Below, piece after piece: positions 10,504 to 22,018 of a stretch of DNA of 64,000 nucleotides. The position numbers and the translations under genes were made by a program. Within the stretch, counting starts at the first letter, position 1. Every line of letters begins with the position of its first letter. Under the pieces are notes generated by a model. The model had not been told where the DNA came from. It ran no database searches and was given only the letters and a program-made list of their open reading frames with translations. Source of the stretch: Rachicladosporium sp. CCFEE 5018 (taxonomy: Eukaryota > Ascomycota > Dothideomycetes > Cladosporiales > Cladosporiaceae); NCBI GenBank assembly GCA_002077045.2, contig KZ111156.1:493444-557443 (forward strand), written 5' to 3'.

Positions 10504-11447
10504 TCAGCGCCATTTTTGGTGTACCATTAGCCAATTCATTTGCTTGAGGTCCCATCGAGGCTGCCACCGCACAAGCTCCCCAATCCTGCTCTTCGGTACT
10601 GCATGATCTTCAGACTTCCATCGAATCGCGCTCTCCATCCTCCGCGACTCACTGCTGTTCAGATGGCTCGTCACGGTAGTCGGCAAAGCTGAAGTCTCCT
10701 CCAGCAGCCGCAGACTCCCGATCGAAGCTGAAGTCGTCGAATAAACCCTCGAAGGGATTACGACCATTGCCAGATCCAGTTCACCTCCTGTCCACTGACC
10801 ACCTGCAATCTCATTGCTGGCATTTTGACCGCCTCCCAGTTGACCGCCTGCTGCATACCACCTCACACATGAACGTCACCCATCTGCATCTGAGTTCCAT
10901 GCCAATCAGTGCCTCCCACTTGACTGTCTGACTGAGTGATGGGCAGATCGAGCTTCATATCTGGAGCCGCTGACATAGCTGGCGCATGCTTGATACGCTT
11001 GTGAGTACGCCGAACGTGAGTCTCGTCTTCGTCAGAGTACGCTTCAAGGTCGACATAAGACTTGCGCTTTACAACAGAACGCCACGGTATCACTTGGACG
11101 AAAGCACATTTGGGTTTTATGGTTTTGGTTTGCAGAGCTAGTACAACCTAGCGAAATCACGAAAGCACTGCCATCCCTCTCTAAAAAGCAACGCAGTCCA
11201 CCAAGCACCAAAGCAGCCACTCGGCTCTCGCAGTCCTCATGCTCGCAGAACCCAATGATGTCCGTCTTTCACCAGATCGTTGCCCAGAGAGGAGAAATGC
11301 AGTGCAAACATTCGATCACTCACCAAGAGCCCAGCGCCCCCATGATGCGTCAACAACAATGTGGGCGCCAAAGCTCCTGGTGAGGTATCCGGTGTGCAAT
11401 CGTAGAAGAGGAAAATCTGTGCCGTTGTTGAGCACCTCCAAGACCAT
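10504..11447 (-). CDS. Orphan multi-exon protein, model tentative
   Basis: Proposed exons 11447-11324, 11137-10880 and 10802-10504 keep one frame (226 residues). Exon 1 (MVLEVLNNGTDF...) ends at a GTGAGT donor. Exon 2 carries FVQVIPWRSVVKRKSYVDL, an acidic patch and a KRIKH basic cluster that could be a nuclear signal. Exon 3 ends in a Trp-rich tail, LVRWQPRWDLKQMNWLMVHQ. The first intron (186 nt) is longer than others here and the second donor (GTGACG) is weak, so boundaries are uncertain. Another open frame (11463-11726) lies upstream next to the assembly gap and might belong to the same gene. No family is recognised. Confidence 0.4.
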
Positions 11448-11726
11448 ACCCCCGGGATGCCGTTAAGCAGTGATACGGCATGTAAGTCTTCGGTATTGTA
11501 GGCAGCGTGTGTGTGGAGTGATGAGTCGCCCTGCCAGCGGACCAAGTGGCAGCAAGGCAACTGTTGTGAAGAGTAAAGAGAAGCATTCGCTAGCAGCATG
11601 TGCGCCAAGAAGTATTGGGGATGTTGGGGTATCCTGGGCTTTCCGTCGACATCTCCAGAACTTGTCTTCGATGATCAGCAGACGCCTAGAAGCACAAGTA
11701 TTCGTGGCGAAACGAAGTCTTAGGTT

Positions 11727-11826
11727 NNNNNNNNNNNNNNNNNNNNNNNNNNNNNNNNNNNNNNNNNNNNNNNNNNNNNNNNNNNNNNNNNNNNNNNNNN
11801 NNNNNNNNNNNNNNNNNNNNNNNNNN
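11727..11826. other. Assembly gap of 100 N
   Basis: Exactly 100 undetermined bases, the usual placeholder for a gap of unknown length. It interrupts the last visible exon of the DENN-domain gene, so the true distance and the 3' end of that gene are unknown. Confidence 0.99.
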
Positions 11827-13659
11827 TCTGCTGATCCATGAGTGACGTGATTCTGCGATTCTCGCGCTTGTGGTTTTCAATCTTGATCTTGAGTTCGTTT
11901 GTCTCCTTCGTGAGCTGCTCAGCAAATGCCTGGAATTTGAGGAACTGTTGCTTCCAGCTTTCGAGCTCCTCCACGAGGAAGTTGTTCCGCTTCGTCACTT
12001 TGGTGAGCTCGGTGTCCATGCGGCCCTTGAGGTTGATGAAGTCCTGCCATGCCTCCATCGCATCGCGAGAGTACTGGTTGCGCTCACGCACGATCTCGTT
12101 GAGATGGCGCATCGAGACTTTAGTCATCAGCGGCTTCTTCTGGGCGCCACCAAAGACAGCTTTCATGCCGGTGTTTTTGCCCTGCGAGCTCTATTAGCCG
12201 AGCCGAATTTGAAAATGCCACCGCTTTTGGCACTTACAAGCTTCTCGCAGGCATGGTCCATGACTTTCATGACTTCGTCCTGAGCCCACCAGCCAGGGTC
12301 CTGCACGCTCTCGACTTCACCGCGCATGACGATGATTTGGCCAGCCGGGATGAGCTTGCCGCCTCCGTACGCGGAGCGAAGATGCTGAGGCACGCCGGAC
12401 GGGGAGACGTTGCCATTGAGTGACTCGGTGATGCGGTGAATGAGCTTCGATCGCTGCTTAGCGGACCAGGCAGTTGGAGGACTTGATGTGAGAACAAAGT
12501 TGCGGTCGAGGTCAACGACAAGCGCATCGGGTGGTGCAGTGAAGAGGGTACGGCACTCGGCTGTCAGACCGAGAATGTATGGGCCGGGCTCTTGCACAAG
12601 CTCCTTCGCGTGACGGGCATGCACGACGGGCACGTACAAACCGCTCCACTCGTACACACGCACGCAGTAGCGAACCGTCTCGGCGGCTACTGTGAGCATC
12701 GCAGGATAGTGCGAGATGAAGATGATGCGACGCGTGGGCGACACTGCAGCCTCGAGGACACCGACGATGTTGGGGATCGACAGACAGCAGAACAGCGGCC
12801 ACATGGCAAAGTTCTGAAAGCCAGTAGGCGATGATGGGAACTGGTAGCACAAGGCGTAATCCTTCATATCGATGCGCACGAGATCATTGAGTCTCGGTGC
12901 AGGGAACGTAAGGATGCGCGACACTTCCTCGGCGTGGAAGAGGTTGGTCGCTTTGTTCCAGTGGATCCACATTCCACGCAAATAGTCGCCGAGCAAGTTG
13001 TACAGCGGGTAGCGCGACAAGAAGCTGAGGCAGTATGGGATCCAGTAGGTCTCGCCCGGGGTATCAAAGTAGTCGGCTTCGGTTCGCTTTCGCAAGTCGC
13101 GAATGGTCTCAGCACGCTTCTCATCGGCGCGCGACCACACTCGCAGTGCGATACCGTACAGAGTATGTGAAGAATCCTGCTGCAGGACGAACGCGTGGTG
13201 CACGCAATGCGGCTGGCTGGCGCCAGTGCAGATCTCGACATCATGAGGAAAGCAGGCCTGAGACTGTCAGTAAAGGTCTGCGACGACATTGACGGCAAAT
13301 AGACTCACTCTCATAGCAGCGTGCAAGGACCTCGCGATCTCATTATCCTGCTCAAGGCGAGGGCTGCTACCCAAGATCTCCGGCAGCCAGAACTGGCCGA
13401 CCGCACCCTTCATGTGTCCAATCTTCCCCTGGCTCGGCGCCGGTGCCTTGACCCATTGTGACGGCTCGCGACCAACACCGCACACCATGTAGGCATGGGT
13501 GAGAGTCTTTGGTGCCCTTTGTTGGTTCGGCTTGGGCTGGTTCGCTTGACTCGGTGGCTGGGCCATTCTAGAGTGCAATGAAGATGTCCGGTTCGGAATA
13601 ATCAAGTTGTCTTCATCGCGACTCTGAGGGCGCGGTCGTGAAGTGAGAGAGGGAGCCAT
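11827..13659 (-). CDS. DENN-domain protein, C-terminus lost in gap
   Basis: Exons 13659-13309, 13257-12238 and 12181 into the gap at 11826. Introns of 51 nt (GTGAGT/CTCAG) and 56 nt (GTAAGT/CGCAG) are both phase 0. The N-terminus has a uDENN-like start (HAYMVCGVGREP, GHMKGAVGQFWLPEILGSS). It is followed by the core DENN blocks ACFPHDVEICTG, HHAFVLQQDSSHTLYGIALRVW, YWIPYCLSFLSRYPLYN, NIVGVLEAAVSPTRRIIFIS and DALVVDLDRNFV. The last exon is a charged coiled coil (MRHLNEIVRERNQYSRDAME..., EELESWKQQFLKFQAFAEQL). DENN proteins are typically exchange factors for Rab GTPases in membrane trafficking. Which Rab is involved is not visible. The 3' end is missing because of the gap. Confidence 0.88.
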
Positions 13660-15566
13660 GTCGTTATCTCAGGGGCGGGAGACTTTGGCAGCTCACGTAG
13701 CTGTGCCTCCGAGGAAGCTGATAGCTAAGCTCACGAAGAGCGAGCTCTGGAGTTATTGGATGCTGGCCACGGTGGGATTGGTGTTTCTCAGTGCAGTGGC
13801 TGGCTGCGGTCAGAGATGGTCGCTGATGCTTCAACGTGAGGTCGAAGATGAAGACGGAGGGGAACGGTTGGCAGGGAACAGCATACAAGACGGGAGGGTG
13901 CCCGAGCGTGAGATCAATGGGCGCACGAGGCGGCGCGAGGGGGCACGGCGCCGTTGGTGAGCCGGTACCTCTCCTGACCCTTGCCATTGATTTCCAAGTG
14001 AGGTCTAGCTGCTCGATCTACTTTTACTGATCGTCATCTCGGCTCCGACCATGCATGACCCGGAACCCTACTGCGCCAATGGGGAGCCGTTCCAAAGTGC
14101 GCGACGTTGCGTGTGATGAGGTGAGTGTCCGCAATAATGAAACACATACATTACTTTTGGACATGACTTCGCATACGTGATCATGTGGTTCGTGGTGGAC
14201 TGACCTCCTTCGATATGTGAGTCGGCTGCTTGACAGATTCGCAACTTGCTTCATGCAGCTGTGGTGCGGTGCGGCGATGCCGTCTGACTCTGCAGCGCGC
14301 TAGCGAATTTACCTTTGTCGGCATGTGGGAGAATAGCCTGGCTTCGGACGGGAAGAAAGGGGAAGTATGGAAGGCATCAGGTCTAGACGACGTGTCGCCG
14401 CGAGCATTGTGCTCCCACCCGGCAACGACAAGTGGAAATGCTCGTGTGTATTGCGCTACCGTGGAAAGACCGATGCCGTCAAGCGCATCTCAATACCGCG
14501 ATGCGCCTGTCGCGTTCGCACTGCAGCCGTTCGATGCAGCCTTACATGAGCACCACATAAGACTTCTCGCAGAAGTAAGATCCTACCGAGGTGCAAACTC
14601 CTTATGCGATAGGCGGTGGTACAAATTGGCAAGGGAGTTGTAATGCGGCTGAACGTTGCTACATGTATCTGTCGCACACTTCAGAACAGGATTGGTCGTG
14701 CTCGAGCATCAGCCCACAATTCAGTAAGTGCCTCACCTTACGAAGTCTCTGCGTTTGCATGCACGACATGCTACAGTAAGCATGCAGTGTCCCGAAGCGC
14801 GACATATCGCATGACGATAGTGCAGCATTCGGGTATGCAGCTATCCTGGTCTGTATAGGATGGATGCATGATGCGGATGCTGATCTCCAGCGCTGACACT
14901 ACAATTGTGCAACACTGTGGATGACTGCCCAGGCGTACACAACCCGCTCACACGGCCGCTGTGTAGTACATGATCTACCTTGACGGTGATGTGATGGCCA
15001 TCTGCTCTGATACTACAGGCTGCGGGAAATGGACGATCCGATGTCAAGTGCTCTCACGGTCAAGCAGATGTCGGTGATCGAGCCTCCAATTGCCATCCTG
15101 GGAACCGGTGCTCAGTTCCGTGGGGATCTTGCTCTCGTCCTACATGTACTCCATGTACATAGCACACCCTTGTCGAGAAGAACGTCCATTATGCCGAGAG
15201 CCAGAACAGCGTCCATTGCAGACCTGGTGAGCGTAATATATGCACTAGCTAGCTAGTACGCATATTTGTGTTGTCGATGATGCTGTCGGATGTGAGGTGA
15301 CCAGGAAGTCCCGTTCGAATATTCAATCTGAACGTTAAAGATGAGGCTTCATTGCGGCAATTATCAGCAAATCCAAATGAAGCAATTCGAGTGCGATTCT
15401 TGTTGTGTGAATTGTGAAACCTCCTACATGTTTATTCGAATGGTTGATATGCCAAGCCAGCAATGATCGATGCAATAAGATACTACGCACCTTGAGATCC
15501 CTTCGGTTTTCATCCTCGAATCTTTTCATCAAACATCAAAGTCGTGCGATTACGACCGAGTAAACG
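13660..15566. other. Gene-poor stretch of 1.9 kb
   Basis: The largest gap between supported genes. Many short frames on both strands have no ATG, no plausible splice joins and no recognisable domain. The left end must contain the promoter of the DENN gene and the right end that of BCD1. No repeats or transposon ends were recognised by eye. A non-coding RNA cannot be excluded. Confidence 0.45.
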
Positions 15567-16888
15567 ATGGTCGATCAGGCGCATCAGCAATCTCTGGCAG
15601 ATTTGTGCACTGTATGGTGAGTTAGGTGAAAACTCTTTGCATTCGTCACCCTAATCTCCATGCCTCCACTTCCACTCTTTCGCAGCAGCATTATGGGGCA
15701 GGCGCGAGCTAAGTATCTCCCAGCTATAACTCACAACCAAAATACAAATGCCCTCGATGCAAGACTCAAACCTGCTCACTTGCCTGCTACAAGCGACATC
15801 AACAACGTGCATCGTGCAACGGCCAGCGCGACCCAGCTGAGTTTGTCAAGAAATCAGCTTGGGCAACACCGTCTGGCATCGATCACGACTACAACTACCT
15901 GAAATCTGTCGAACGAAAGGTCGACTCCGCATGGCAAGATGTACAGGAGCGAGGCATCGGCAATCGGATTGCACCTGTCGTCCCAACGACCACCACAACC
16001 GAAGGTCGACTCGGCGAGAAGCAGGTTGCGAAAGCCTGGCTACCTGGCAGTGCGCTTCAGCGGTATCTAGGAAACCACAGCATCCATGTCGAACGCGCTC
16101 CAGCGGGCATGAGTCGACAACGAGCCAACCGAACTCGGGTGACTAATAAGGGTAAGGTGCTATGGAGTGTTGAGTGGGTGGATGGGCAGGGTCTCAAGAC
16201 TGTGGACGATGAGAGTGCAGGCGATGCCACGATCAGCGAATTGTGGACGATCGTGGAGGCTCGCAAGCTCAACGCAGAGAGAGGGCGCAAGCGGAAGCTG
16301 ACCGAGGAAACCACTCAGCCTACACTTTCCCAGGTATCGCCCTCAGCGGCGAAGGTTAATGAGGAAAGTCAAGCGCATGCCGAAATGGTATCGCCTCCAG
16401 GCGATGCCGCGCCGATCATCAAAGCAGAGCATGTACTTGAAGCCGAAGATGCAAACCATACCCGACTGGAGCCCGAGAGTCATGACGACGAATCAGCGCC
16501 ATCAACTTTGTCTGGCCCAGACAACAAGACCGAAACCGTAAGCACGCCTTCGCCACCGCTTCACTTCTATCTTTCAAAGCCTTCCACCGCAGTCAAGTCT
16601 CGAGTGCTCGTACCTGTCGAGCCAGACGAGACGTTGACAAAGATACTGGGGCATCGTACTGTACTTGAATTTCCGACCATCTACGTACTGCTGGAGGCCC
16701 CGGAAAGCTTACTAGGCGACTATATGCTCGAGAGAGATTACAGTGGCGCCTCTCCAGACGAAGCTTGGGCTTCAGCAGTCATGCCATCGTTGCACGAGGC
16801 TCACGCAGGAGAGGCGAAAGAGATTGGTCAGCCGCTCGATGCAAACAGCATTCTTGATATGCTGCAGCGGGATGTTGGCATGCGATAG
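15567..16888 (+). CDS. BCD1: Box C/D snoRNA protein 1 (Bcd1), HIT-type zinc finger
   Basis: Exon 1 is only 50 nt of coding (15567-15616) and exon 2 is 15724-16888. The 107-nt intron (GTGAGT / TCCCAG, phase 2) splits the first zinc-finger cysteine pair. The spliced product (404 residues) starts MVDQAHQQSLADLCTVC and then gives YKCPRCKTQTCSLACYKRH and an RASCNGQRDP tail: the zf-HIT CxxC...CxxC...CxxxC...HxxxC pattern. Next come FVKKSAWAT and DYNYLKSVERKVD, and a C-terminal region with ILGHRTVLEFPTIYVLLEAP, all typical of Bcd1. Bcd1 is a nucleolar assembly factor that controls the steady-state level of box C/D snoRNPs. The central acidic/Ser segment is low complexity. The first exon is missed if only long frames are considered. 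Confidence 0.88.
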
Positions 16889-17304
16889 TGCCTTTCAACA
16901 GGTGGTGCACATAATGATGTTCTAATTCCTATATCGGTCTGCTGAGTCGAGCAGTCGATAACAGCATTCAAACATAACGTGTGCTCGAGAGCGATGTAGG
17001 ACTGTAGTTCATAAGGCTGGGCGAACCTTCGAAGCCGTGCACACGGCTAGCGACGCCCTGAACCCTGACACTTGCACATGCTCCCGCGGTCATACAGCAA
17101 CATTGCTTCCACCAGTTGACCCAGAATCGCCTACTGCATTAGTATCCTCATCTAACTGCCACTTGCCGTACCCAGGAAAGCTCATCCCGACCACTTGAGA
17201 GTCCCGCGCCTCGCCTCCGGCCAATTGCATTTCAAAGCGGATGCGCCTGTAGTCTGCCCTCGTGACCTCCCTTCACCTCCGACGACATACACATATCGCA
17301 CAAC
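16889..17304. other. Intergenic stretch between BCD1 and PPG1
   Basis: 416 bp holding the BCD1 3' flank and the PPG1 promoter. A CACATATCGCACAAC leader precedes the PPG1 ATG. No gene is seen. Confidence 0.5.
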
Positions 17305-18776
17305 ATGGGTCGAGAACGAGACTCAGATGTGCCACAGCCTGGTCCCGCTGTACTTACAGCCCACGCCGGGCCTGACGAGTGGCTGACACAGGCGAAGCTA
17401 TGCCGCTACCTCCCGGAAGCCGATATGAAGCGCCTATGCGAGATCGTCAAAGAATGTCTGATGGAGGAGTCGAACATACAGCCGGTCGCCGCACCGGTCA
17501 CAGTCTGCGGAGACATACACGGTCAGTTCTATGATCTTCTCGAGCTCTTCCGAGTGGCGGGCGGCATGCCAGGCGAGGCAGAGGAGAGAGCGGCAGCAGC
17601 AGCAAACGCAGCAGAAGAAGCGGAGAAACGGGCGAAGTGCCCACGGACCTCAGGAGGCGGCGCGATTAGTCTAGCGGACATCGAGCCGCCTACACAGATC
17701 AGAGATCCAAAGGTGAAGCGGAAAATGAAGAGGCGGTTTCAGCAGGACTCGGCTTACACGTCTGCGGCTTCGAACGATGGATCTGAGCAGGGCGACGACG
17801 ATGATGAGCCTAGGGGGCGGGGTCGGAGTCGTAGCACTAGCCAGCAAGGAGGCAATGACGATGATGAGGAGGACGAGGATAGCGAGGATAGTGGTGTGGG
17901 AGTGAAGAGTCCTGGGCCAAGCAGGAGTAAGAGTGCTGCTGCGAAGGTGGACCTTGCGAATGGCAATCAGAACTTCATATTTCTAGGCGACTTCGTGGAT
18001 CGGGGGTACTTTTCGTTGGAGACGTTCACACTGCTGATGTGCTTGAAGGCCAAGTATGTCTTTCGACTTGACGCCATACTGAGACCACTGCTGACTCTCT
18101 AGGTACCCTGATCGCATCACACTTGTACGAGGCAACCACGAGTCAAGACAGATTACACAGGTCTATGGTTTCTACGAGGAGTGCCAACAGAAATACGGCA
18201 ACGCCAGTGTGTGGAAGTCATGCTGTCAGGTCTTCGACTTTCTGGCTCTAGCTGCCATTATCGACGGCAAAGTGCTATGTGTACACGGAGGGTTGTCACC
18301 TGAGATTCGAACACTCGACCAGATTCGCGTCGTCGCACGAGCACAAGAGATTCCGCACGAGGGCGCTTTCTGCGACCTGGTTTGGTCAGATCCGGAAGAC
18401 GTAGAGACTTGGGCTGTCTCACCTCGTGGCGCTGGGTGGTTGTTTGGTGACAAAGTAGCGACAGAGGTAAGCCATGTTCAGTCGACTGAGATTGAATCAA
18501 GCGCTAATATCTTTGCAGTTCAACCACGTCAACAACCTCACACTTATCGCCCGCGCCCATCAGCTCGTCAATGAAGGCTACAAATATCATTTCCAATCGC
18601 AAGATGTCGTCACGGTGTGGTCTGCGCCGAATTACTGCTACCGCTGCGGTAACGTGGCGAGTATCATGACGCTGGGCGAGGACTTGCAGCCGGACTTCAA
18701 GATCTTTAGTGCAGTTCCTGATCACCGGCGAGCAGTGCCGGCGGGCAGGAGAGGCGCTGGCGAGTACTTTTTGTAG
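17305..18776 (+). CDS. PPG1: PP2A-like Ser/Thr protein phosphatase Ppg1 with long internal insert
   Basis: Three exons, 17305-18053, 18103-18466 and 18519-18776, with introns of 49 and 52 nt (GTATGT/CTCTAG, GTAAGC/TTGCAG), give 456 residues. All PPP catalytic motifs are present: GDIHGQ (69-74), GDFVDRG (228-234), RGNHESR, then HGGLSPE, WSDPED and SAPNYCYRCGN. The C-terminus GEYFL resembles the PP2A DYFL methylation tail. In yeast, Ppg1 works with Far/STRIPAK proteins and affects glycogen and mitophagy. Between GDIHGQ and GDFVDRG lies an insert of about 130 residues (90-221). It starts alanine/glutamate-rich, then has a KRKMKRR basic cluster, an SR/acid-rich run and NDDDEEDEDSEDSG. The frame is continuous, with no stop forcing splicing. 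I recall that filamentous-fungal Ppg1 proteins carry variable inserts at this point; this is not verified here. Confidence 0.92.
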
Positions 18777-19314
18777 CGTCGCTTCTGTCAGCGGTACATG
18801 TCGTATTGGGCTGGATGTGAGAACGCATGGGTGTGTATGATAGATTGGAAGGATGCGCAGGGGTGATGTAGATTTTGATACCCTATGTTTGGTCACCGGT
18901 GTCCTGTCCAAGAGGTCGTCTGTGGCCGCCGTGCAGGATGCTCAATGAGTCTAAAACTCTACTTTCTACGCCATACACCTGTCAGATCGATTCAAGATCC
19001 AAGGTTCATGCCGTGAAGTCTGTACAGATTAAACGCAAGCCACAATGTTTAAATCCAATTCGGGCGTCGTTGCCGTGACAAGATTGTGGAGGATCGCCAC
19101 CCTGGACGCGTCTCAACGAGGCACCCAACCATAGCACACTTCACCAACATCACCACAGTCATTTCTGCTGCTTTCAAACAGGTTCGATCCATACCGCTCG
19201 AACAAGTCTCTGGTCTGACTACCTGGAATACTTCATCGTATGAGGGACAACCATGCATGATTGATCTCTTACTATCAACAAGACGCAACCCATGCGCTGA
19301 CTCGGCCATCATCG
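18777..19314. other. Intergenic stretch before the GH3 gene
   Basis: 538 bp with PPG1 3' flank and GH3 promoter / 5' UTR. Open frames here lack recognisable content. The frame of the GH3 gene itself is closed by a TGA at 19258-19260, so translation cannot start further upstream in this exon. Confidence 0.5.
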
Positions 19315-21895
19315 ATGGAGAAGGACGATCTGACGCCGACAGCAAAGCCATCTCTCGGTCAACGATTCTCACAGAGCAAATTCATCGTCTGGTGTCGGAC
19401 CCATAAGCTCATCGCGATCCCCATCGCGGTCATGATCGCTCTTCTACCCCTTCTCGGTCTCCTGGCCCTTCGTAACCGTCATCACGCAAATGCCCAATGG
19501 ACATCACCCATAGTGTACCCCTCGCCTGAAGCCTACCATGTCGGTAATTGGACCACTGCACTCGACAAAGCCCGGATTATGGTCGCCAATATGACATTTG
19601 AGGAGATGAACAATGTCACCATTGGCATCTCGGATCCGAGTACGGGCTGTGTGGGTGTTTCTGGAGGCGTACCTAGGCTCGGCTTCCCAGGCTTCTGTTT
19701 GCAGGATGCTGGGCAGGGTGTGAGAGACACCGATGGTGTGAACGCTTATGCTTCGGGTGTCTCCGTGGGTGCTAGTTGGAACGCGACGATGGCTTATGAG
19801 AGGGCGCAGTTCCTTGGTGCGGAGTTCAAGCGGAAGGGCGTCAATGGTGATTCTTTCGAGCGGATTCAGCTATTGGCTACATACTGACGATGATATAGTC
19901 GCACTCGGCCCAGTCGTTGGACCCATCGGCAGAATCGCCACCGACGGCCGCACGTGGGAAGGCTTTGGTGCAGATCCATATCTTAACGGTATACTGGCTG
20001 CCAATACCATCACTGGACTGCAGGAAAGTGTCATTGCAACTGTCAAGCACTTCGTCGCCAATGAACAGGAGACCAATCGGAACCCTATCGCCAGTACTAA
20101 TACTGCCAGCACGTCTGCCAACCTGGATGACTCCACCATGCACGAGCTGTACCTCTGGCCGTTCCAGGATGCCGTAGCCGCAGGAGTAGGGTGCGTGATG
20201 TGCAGCTACAATCGAATCAATGGCACGTATGCTTGCGAGAACTCCAAGACTCAGAATGGTCTACTCAAGGGCGAGCTGAACTTCCAGGGCTTCATCGTGA
20301 GTGACTGGGTCGCACAGCACTCCGGCATTCCATCTGCGGACGGTGGTCTAGACATGGCCATGCCAACGAGGACGTTCTGGGATCAGAACCAATTAGCGAA
20401 GGCAGCGGGCGGGGAACTCAATAAGACCAGGCTGATCGACATGGCGACGCGGATTGTGTCGACGTGGTATCACTTCGGGCAGGACAGCCCTGACTTTCCG
20501 GCAATGGGCATTGGCATGGCACCGGACATCACGCTACCGCATGAGTACGTCGATGCAAAGGATCCGGCCTCGCGATCTTCGCTTTTGCAGCAAGCAATCG
20601 AGGGCCATGTACTGGTCAAGAATGTCAACAACGCGCTGCCACTACAAAACCCTCGGACGATCTCCATCTTCGGCTACGACGCGGCGCCGTATGCGATCGT
20701 CAACCCTACGCCCGCGTTCTCGATCCTATGGACGCAGAACTGGCAAGGTCTCAATTACTCGCAAGACAATGTGGTTCAAATCGCAAGTAATCAACCTGTC
20801 ACCAACGCGCCAGATGTGTACCACGGCACACTCATCGTAGGCGGTGGTTCAGGCTCGAACGTGCCAGCATACCTCAGCTCGCCGCTCGAGGCCATCACAT
20901 CTCGAGCCTACGATAACGGCACAGCGATTTGGAGCGATACGTCCTCTACCAATCCTGCTGTCGTACGCAGTTCAGACACGTGCCTAGTCTTCATCAATGC
21001 CTTTGCGTCCGAAGTCTGGGATCGACCTGGTCTCACAAATGCCGACAGCGACGCACTAGTGATGAACGTAGCCTCAAAGTGCAATAACACCATAGTCGTG
21101 ATCCACAACGCCGGCATTCGCATAGTCGATGCCTGGATCGAGCACCCAAACGTCACAGCCGTACTCTTCGCCCACCTGCCAGGCCAAGACGCCGGAAGAG
21201 CAGTCGCGCAGATCCTCTACGGCGACGTCAGCCCCAGTGGTCGTCTGCCGTACACAGTTGCGCACAATGAATCAGACTACGGTGATCTGCTTGGGCCGTG
21301 TCTGGCCGACAACAGCACATCGCCGCAGTGCGACTTCAGCGAAGGCGTGAATATCGACTATCGGTCGTTTCTTGCGCGCAATGTCACGCCTCGGTATGAG
21401 TTTGGCTATGGCTTGACTTATTCGTCGTTTGAGTACACCGATTTGCAGGTCAATGTCAACTGCACGTCCACAGATCAGGCTGCTACTGGAGCGGCGCCAG
21501 TGTACGCAAACGGCACGACGCAGAATGGCAATGACCCTTCTATTATCGTTGGTGGTCCCGCCGCACTCTTTGAGTCTGTCGGCGGCATCACGGCCTCCAT
21601 CGCTAACACCGGCTCTGTCAACGCTTCTGAGGTCGCGCAACTCTACCTCCTGATTCCGAACGGGAATGTCACAAGCTCGAACTCGAGTATCGTCAACACA
21701 CGGACGCTGCGAGGGTTCCAGAAGGTGCTCATAGCGCCCAATGAGACTGCGCAGATTGAGTTCCCGCTGAGACGCAAGGACGTGAGTAGATGGGACGTGG
21801 TCAAGCAGACCTGGGTCGTTCCCGCCGGGGAGTTCGAGGTGCGAGTTGGGAAGAGTGTACTAGACACGCCACTTGTCGGGAGTTTTACGTTGTAG
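19315..21895 (+). CDS. Glycoside hydrolase family 3 beta-glucosidase, N-terminally membrane-anchored
   Basis: Exons 19315-19846 and 19899-21895 with a 52-nt intron (GTGATT / ATATAG, phase 1) give 842 residues. The start MEKDDLTPTAKP is followed by a cytosolic basic segment and one hydrophobic helix (LIAIPIAVMIALLPLLGLLAL, about residues 42-62) with no cleavage motif, implying a type II membrane protein. GH3 features: LGFPGFCLQDAGQGVR, KRKGVN joined over the splice to VALGPVVGPIGR, GFGADPYLNG, KHFVANEQE, and the nucleophile Asp in GFIVSDW (D313). These are followed by the second alpha/beta domain (VIHNAGIRIVDAW) and a C-terminal fibronectin-III-like domain (YEFGYGLTYSSFEY, TRTLRGFQKV). Many NxT/S sites are present. 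It would release terminal beta-glucosyl residues at the cell surface. Membrane-anchored relatives are known in Aspergillus (bglE-like). Confidence 0.9.
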
Positions 21896-22018
21896 AAATA
21901 TAGATCTCAGGCGTTTAGAAGGGAAGGCTATCGCCTGTGGCTGCAGTCGATTGAACTGTGAAATGTAGCATATCGCATCGCAAAATATATACATTGCATC
22001 TGAAAGACCCGGGTATAT

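Noticed and set aside
13643..13960. Plus-strand frame of 105 codons overlapping the DENN start
   Set aside because: Lies over the DENN promoter and start, has low-complexity Arg/Glu/Gly content and no recognisable motif.
14230..14643. 137-codon plus-strand frame in the gene-poor region
   Set aside because: Starts at a non-ATG codon, Cys/Arg/Ser-rich random-looking composition, no domain and no splice structure.
19184..19194. tRNA-like B-box GGTTCGATCCA
   Set aside because: The five bases either side do not pair as a T-stem and no cloverleaf can be drawn.
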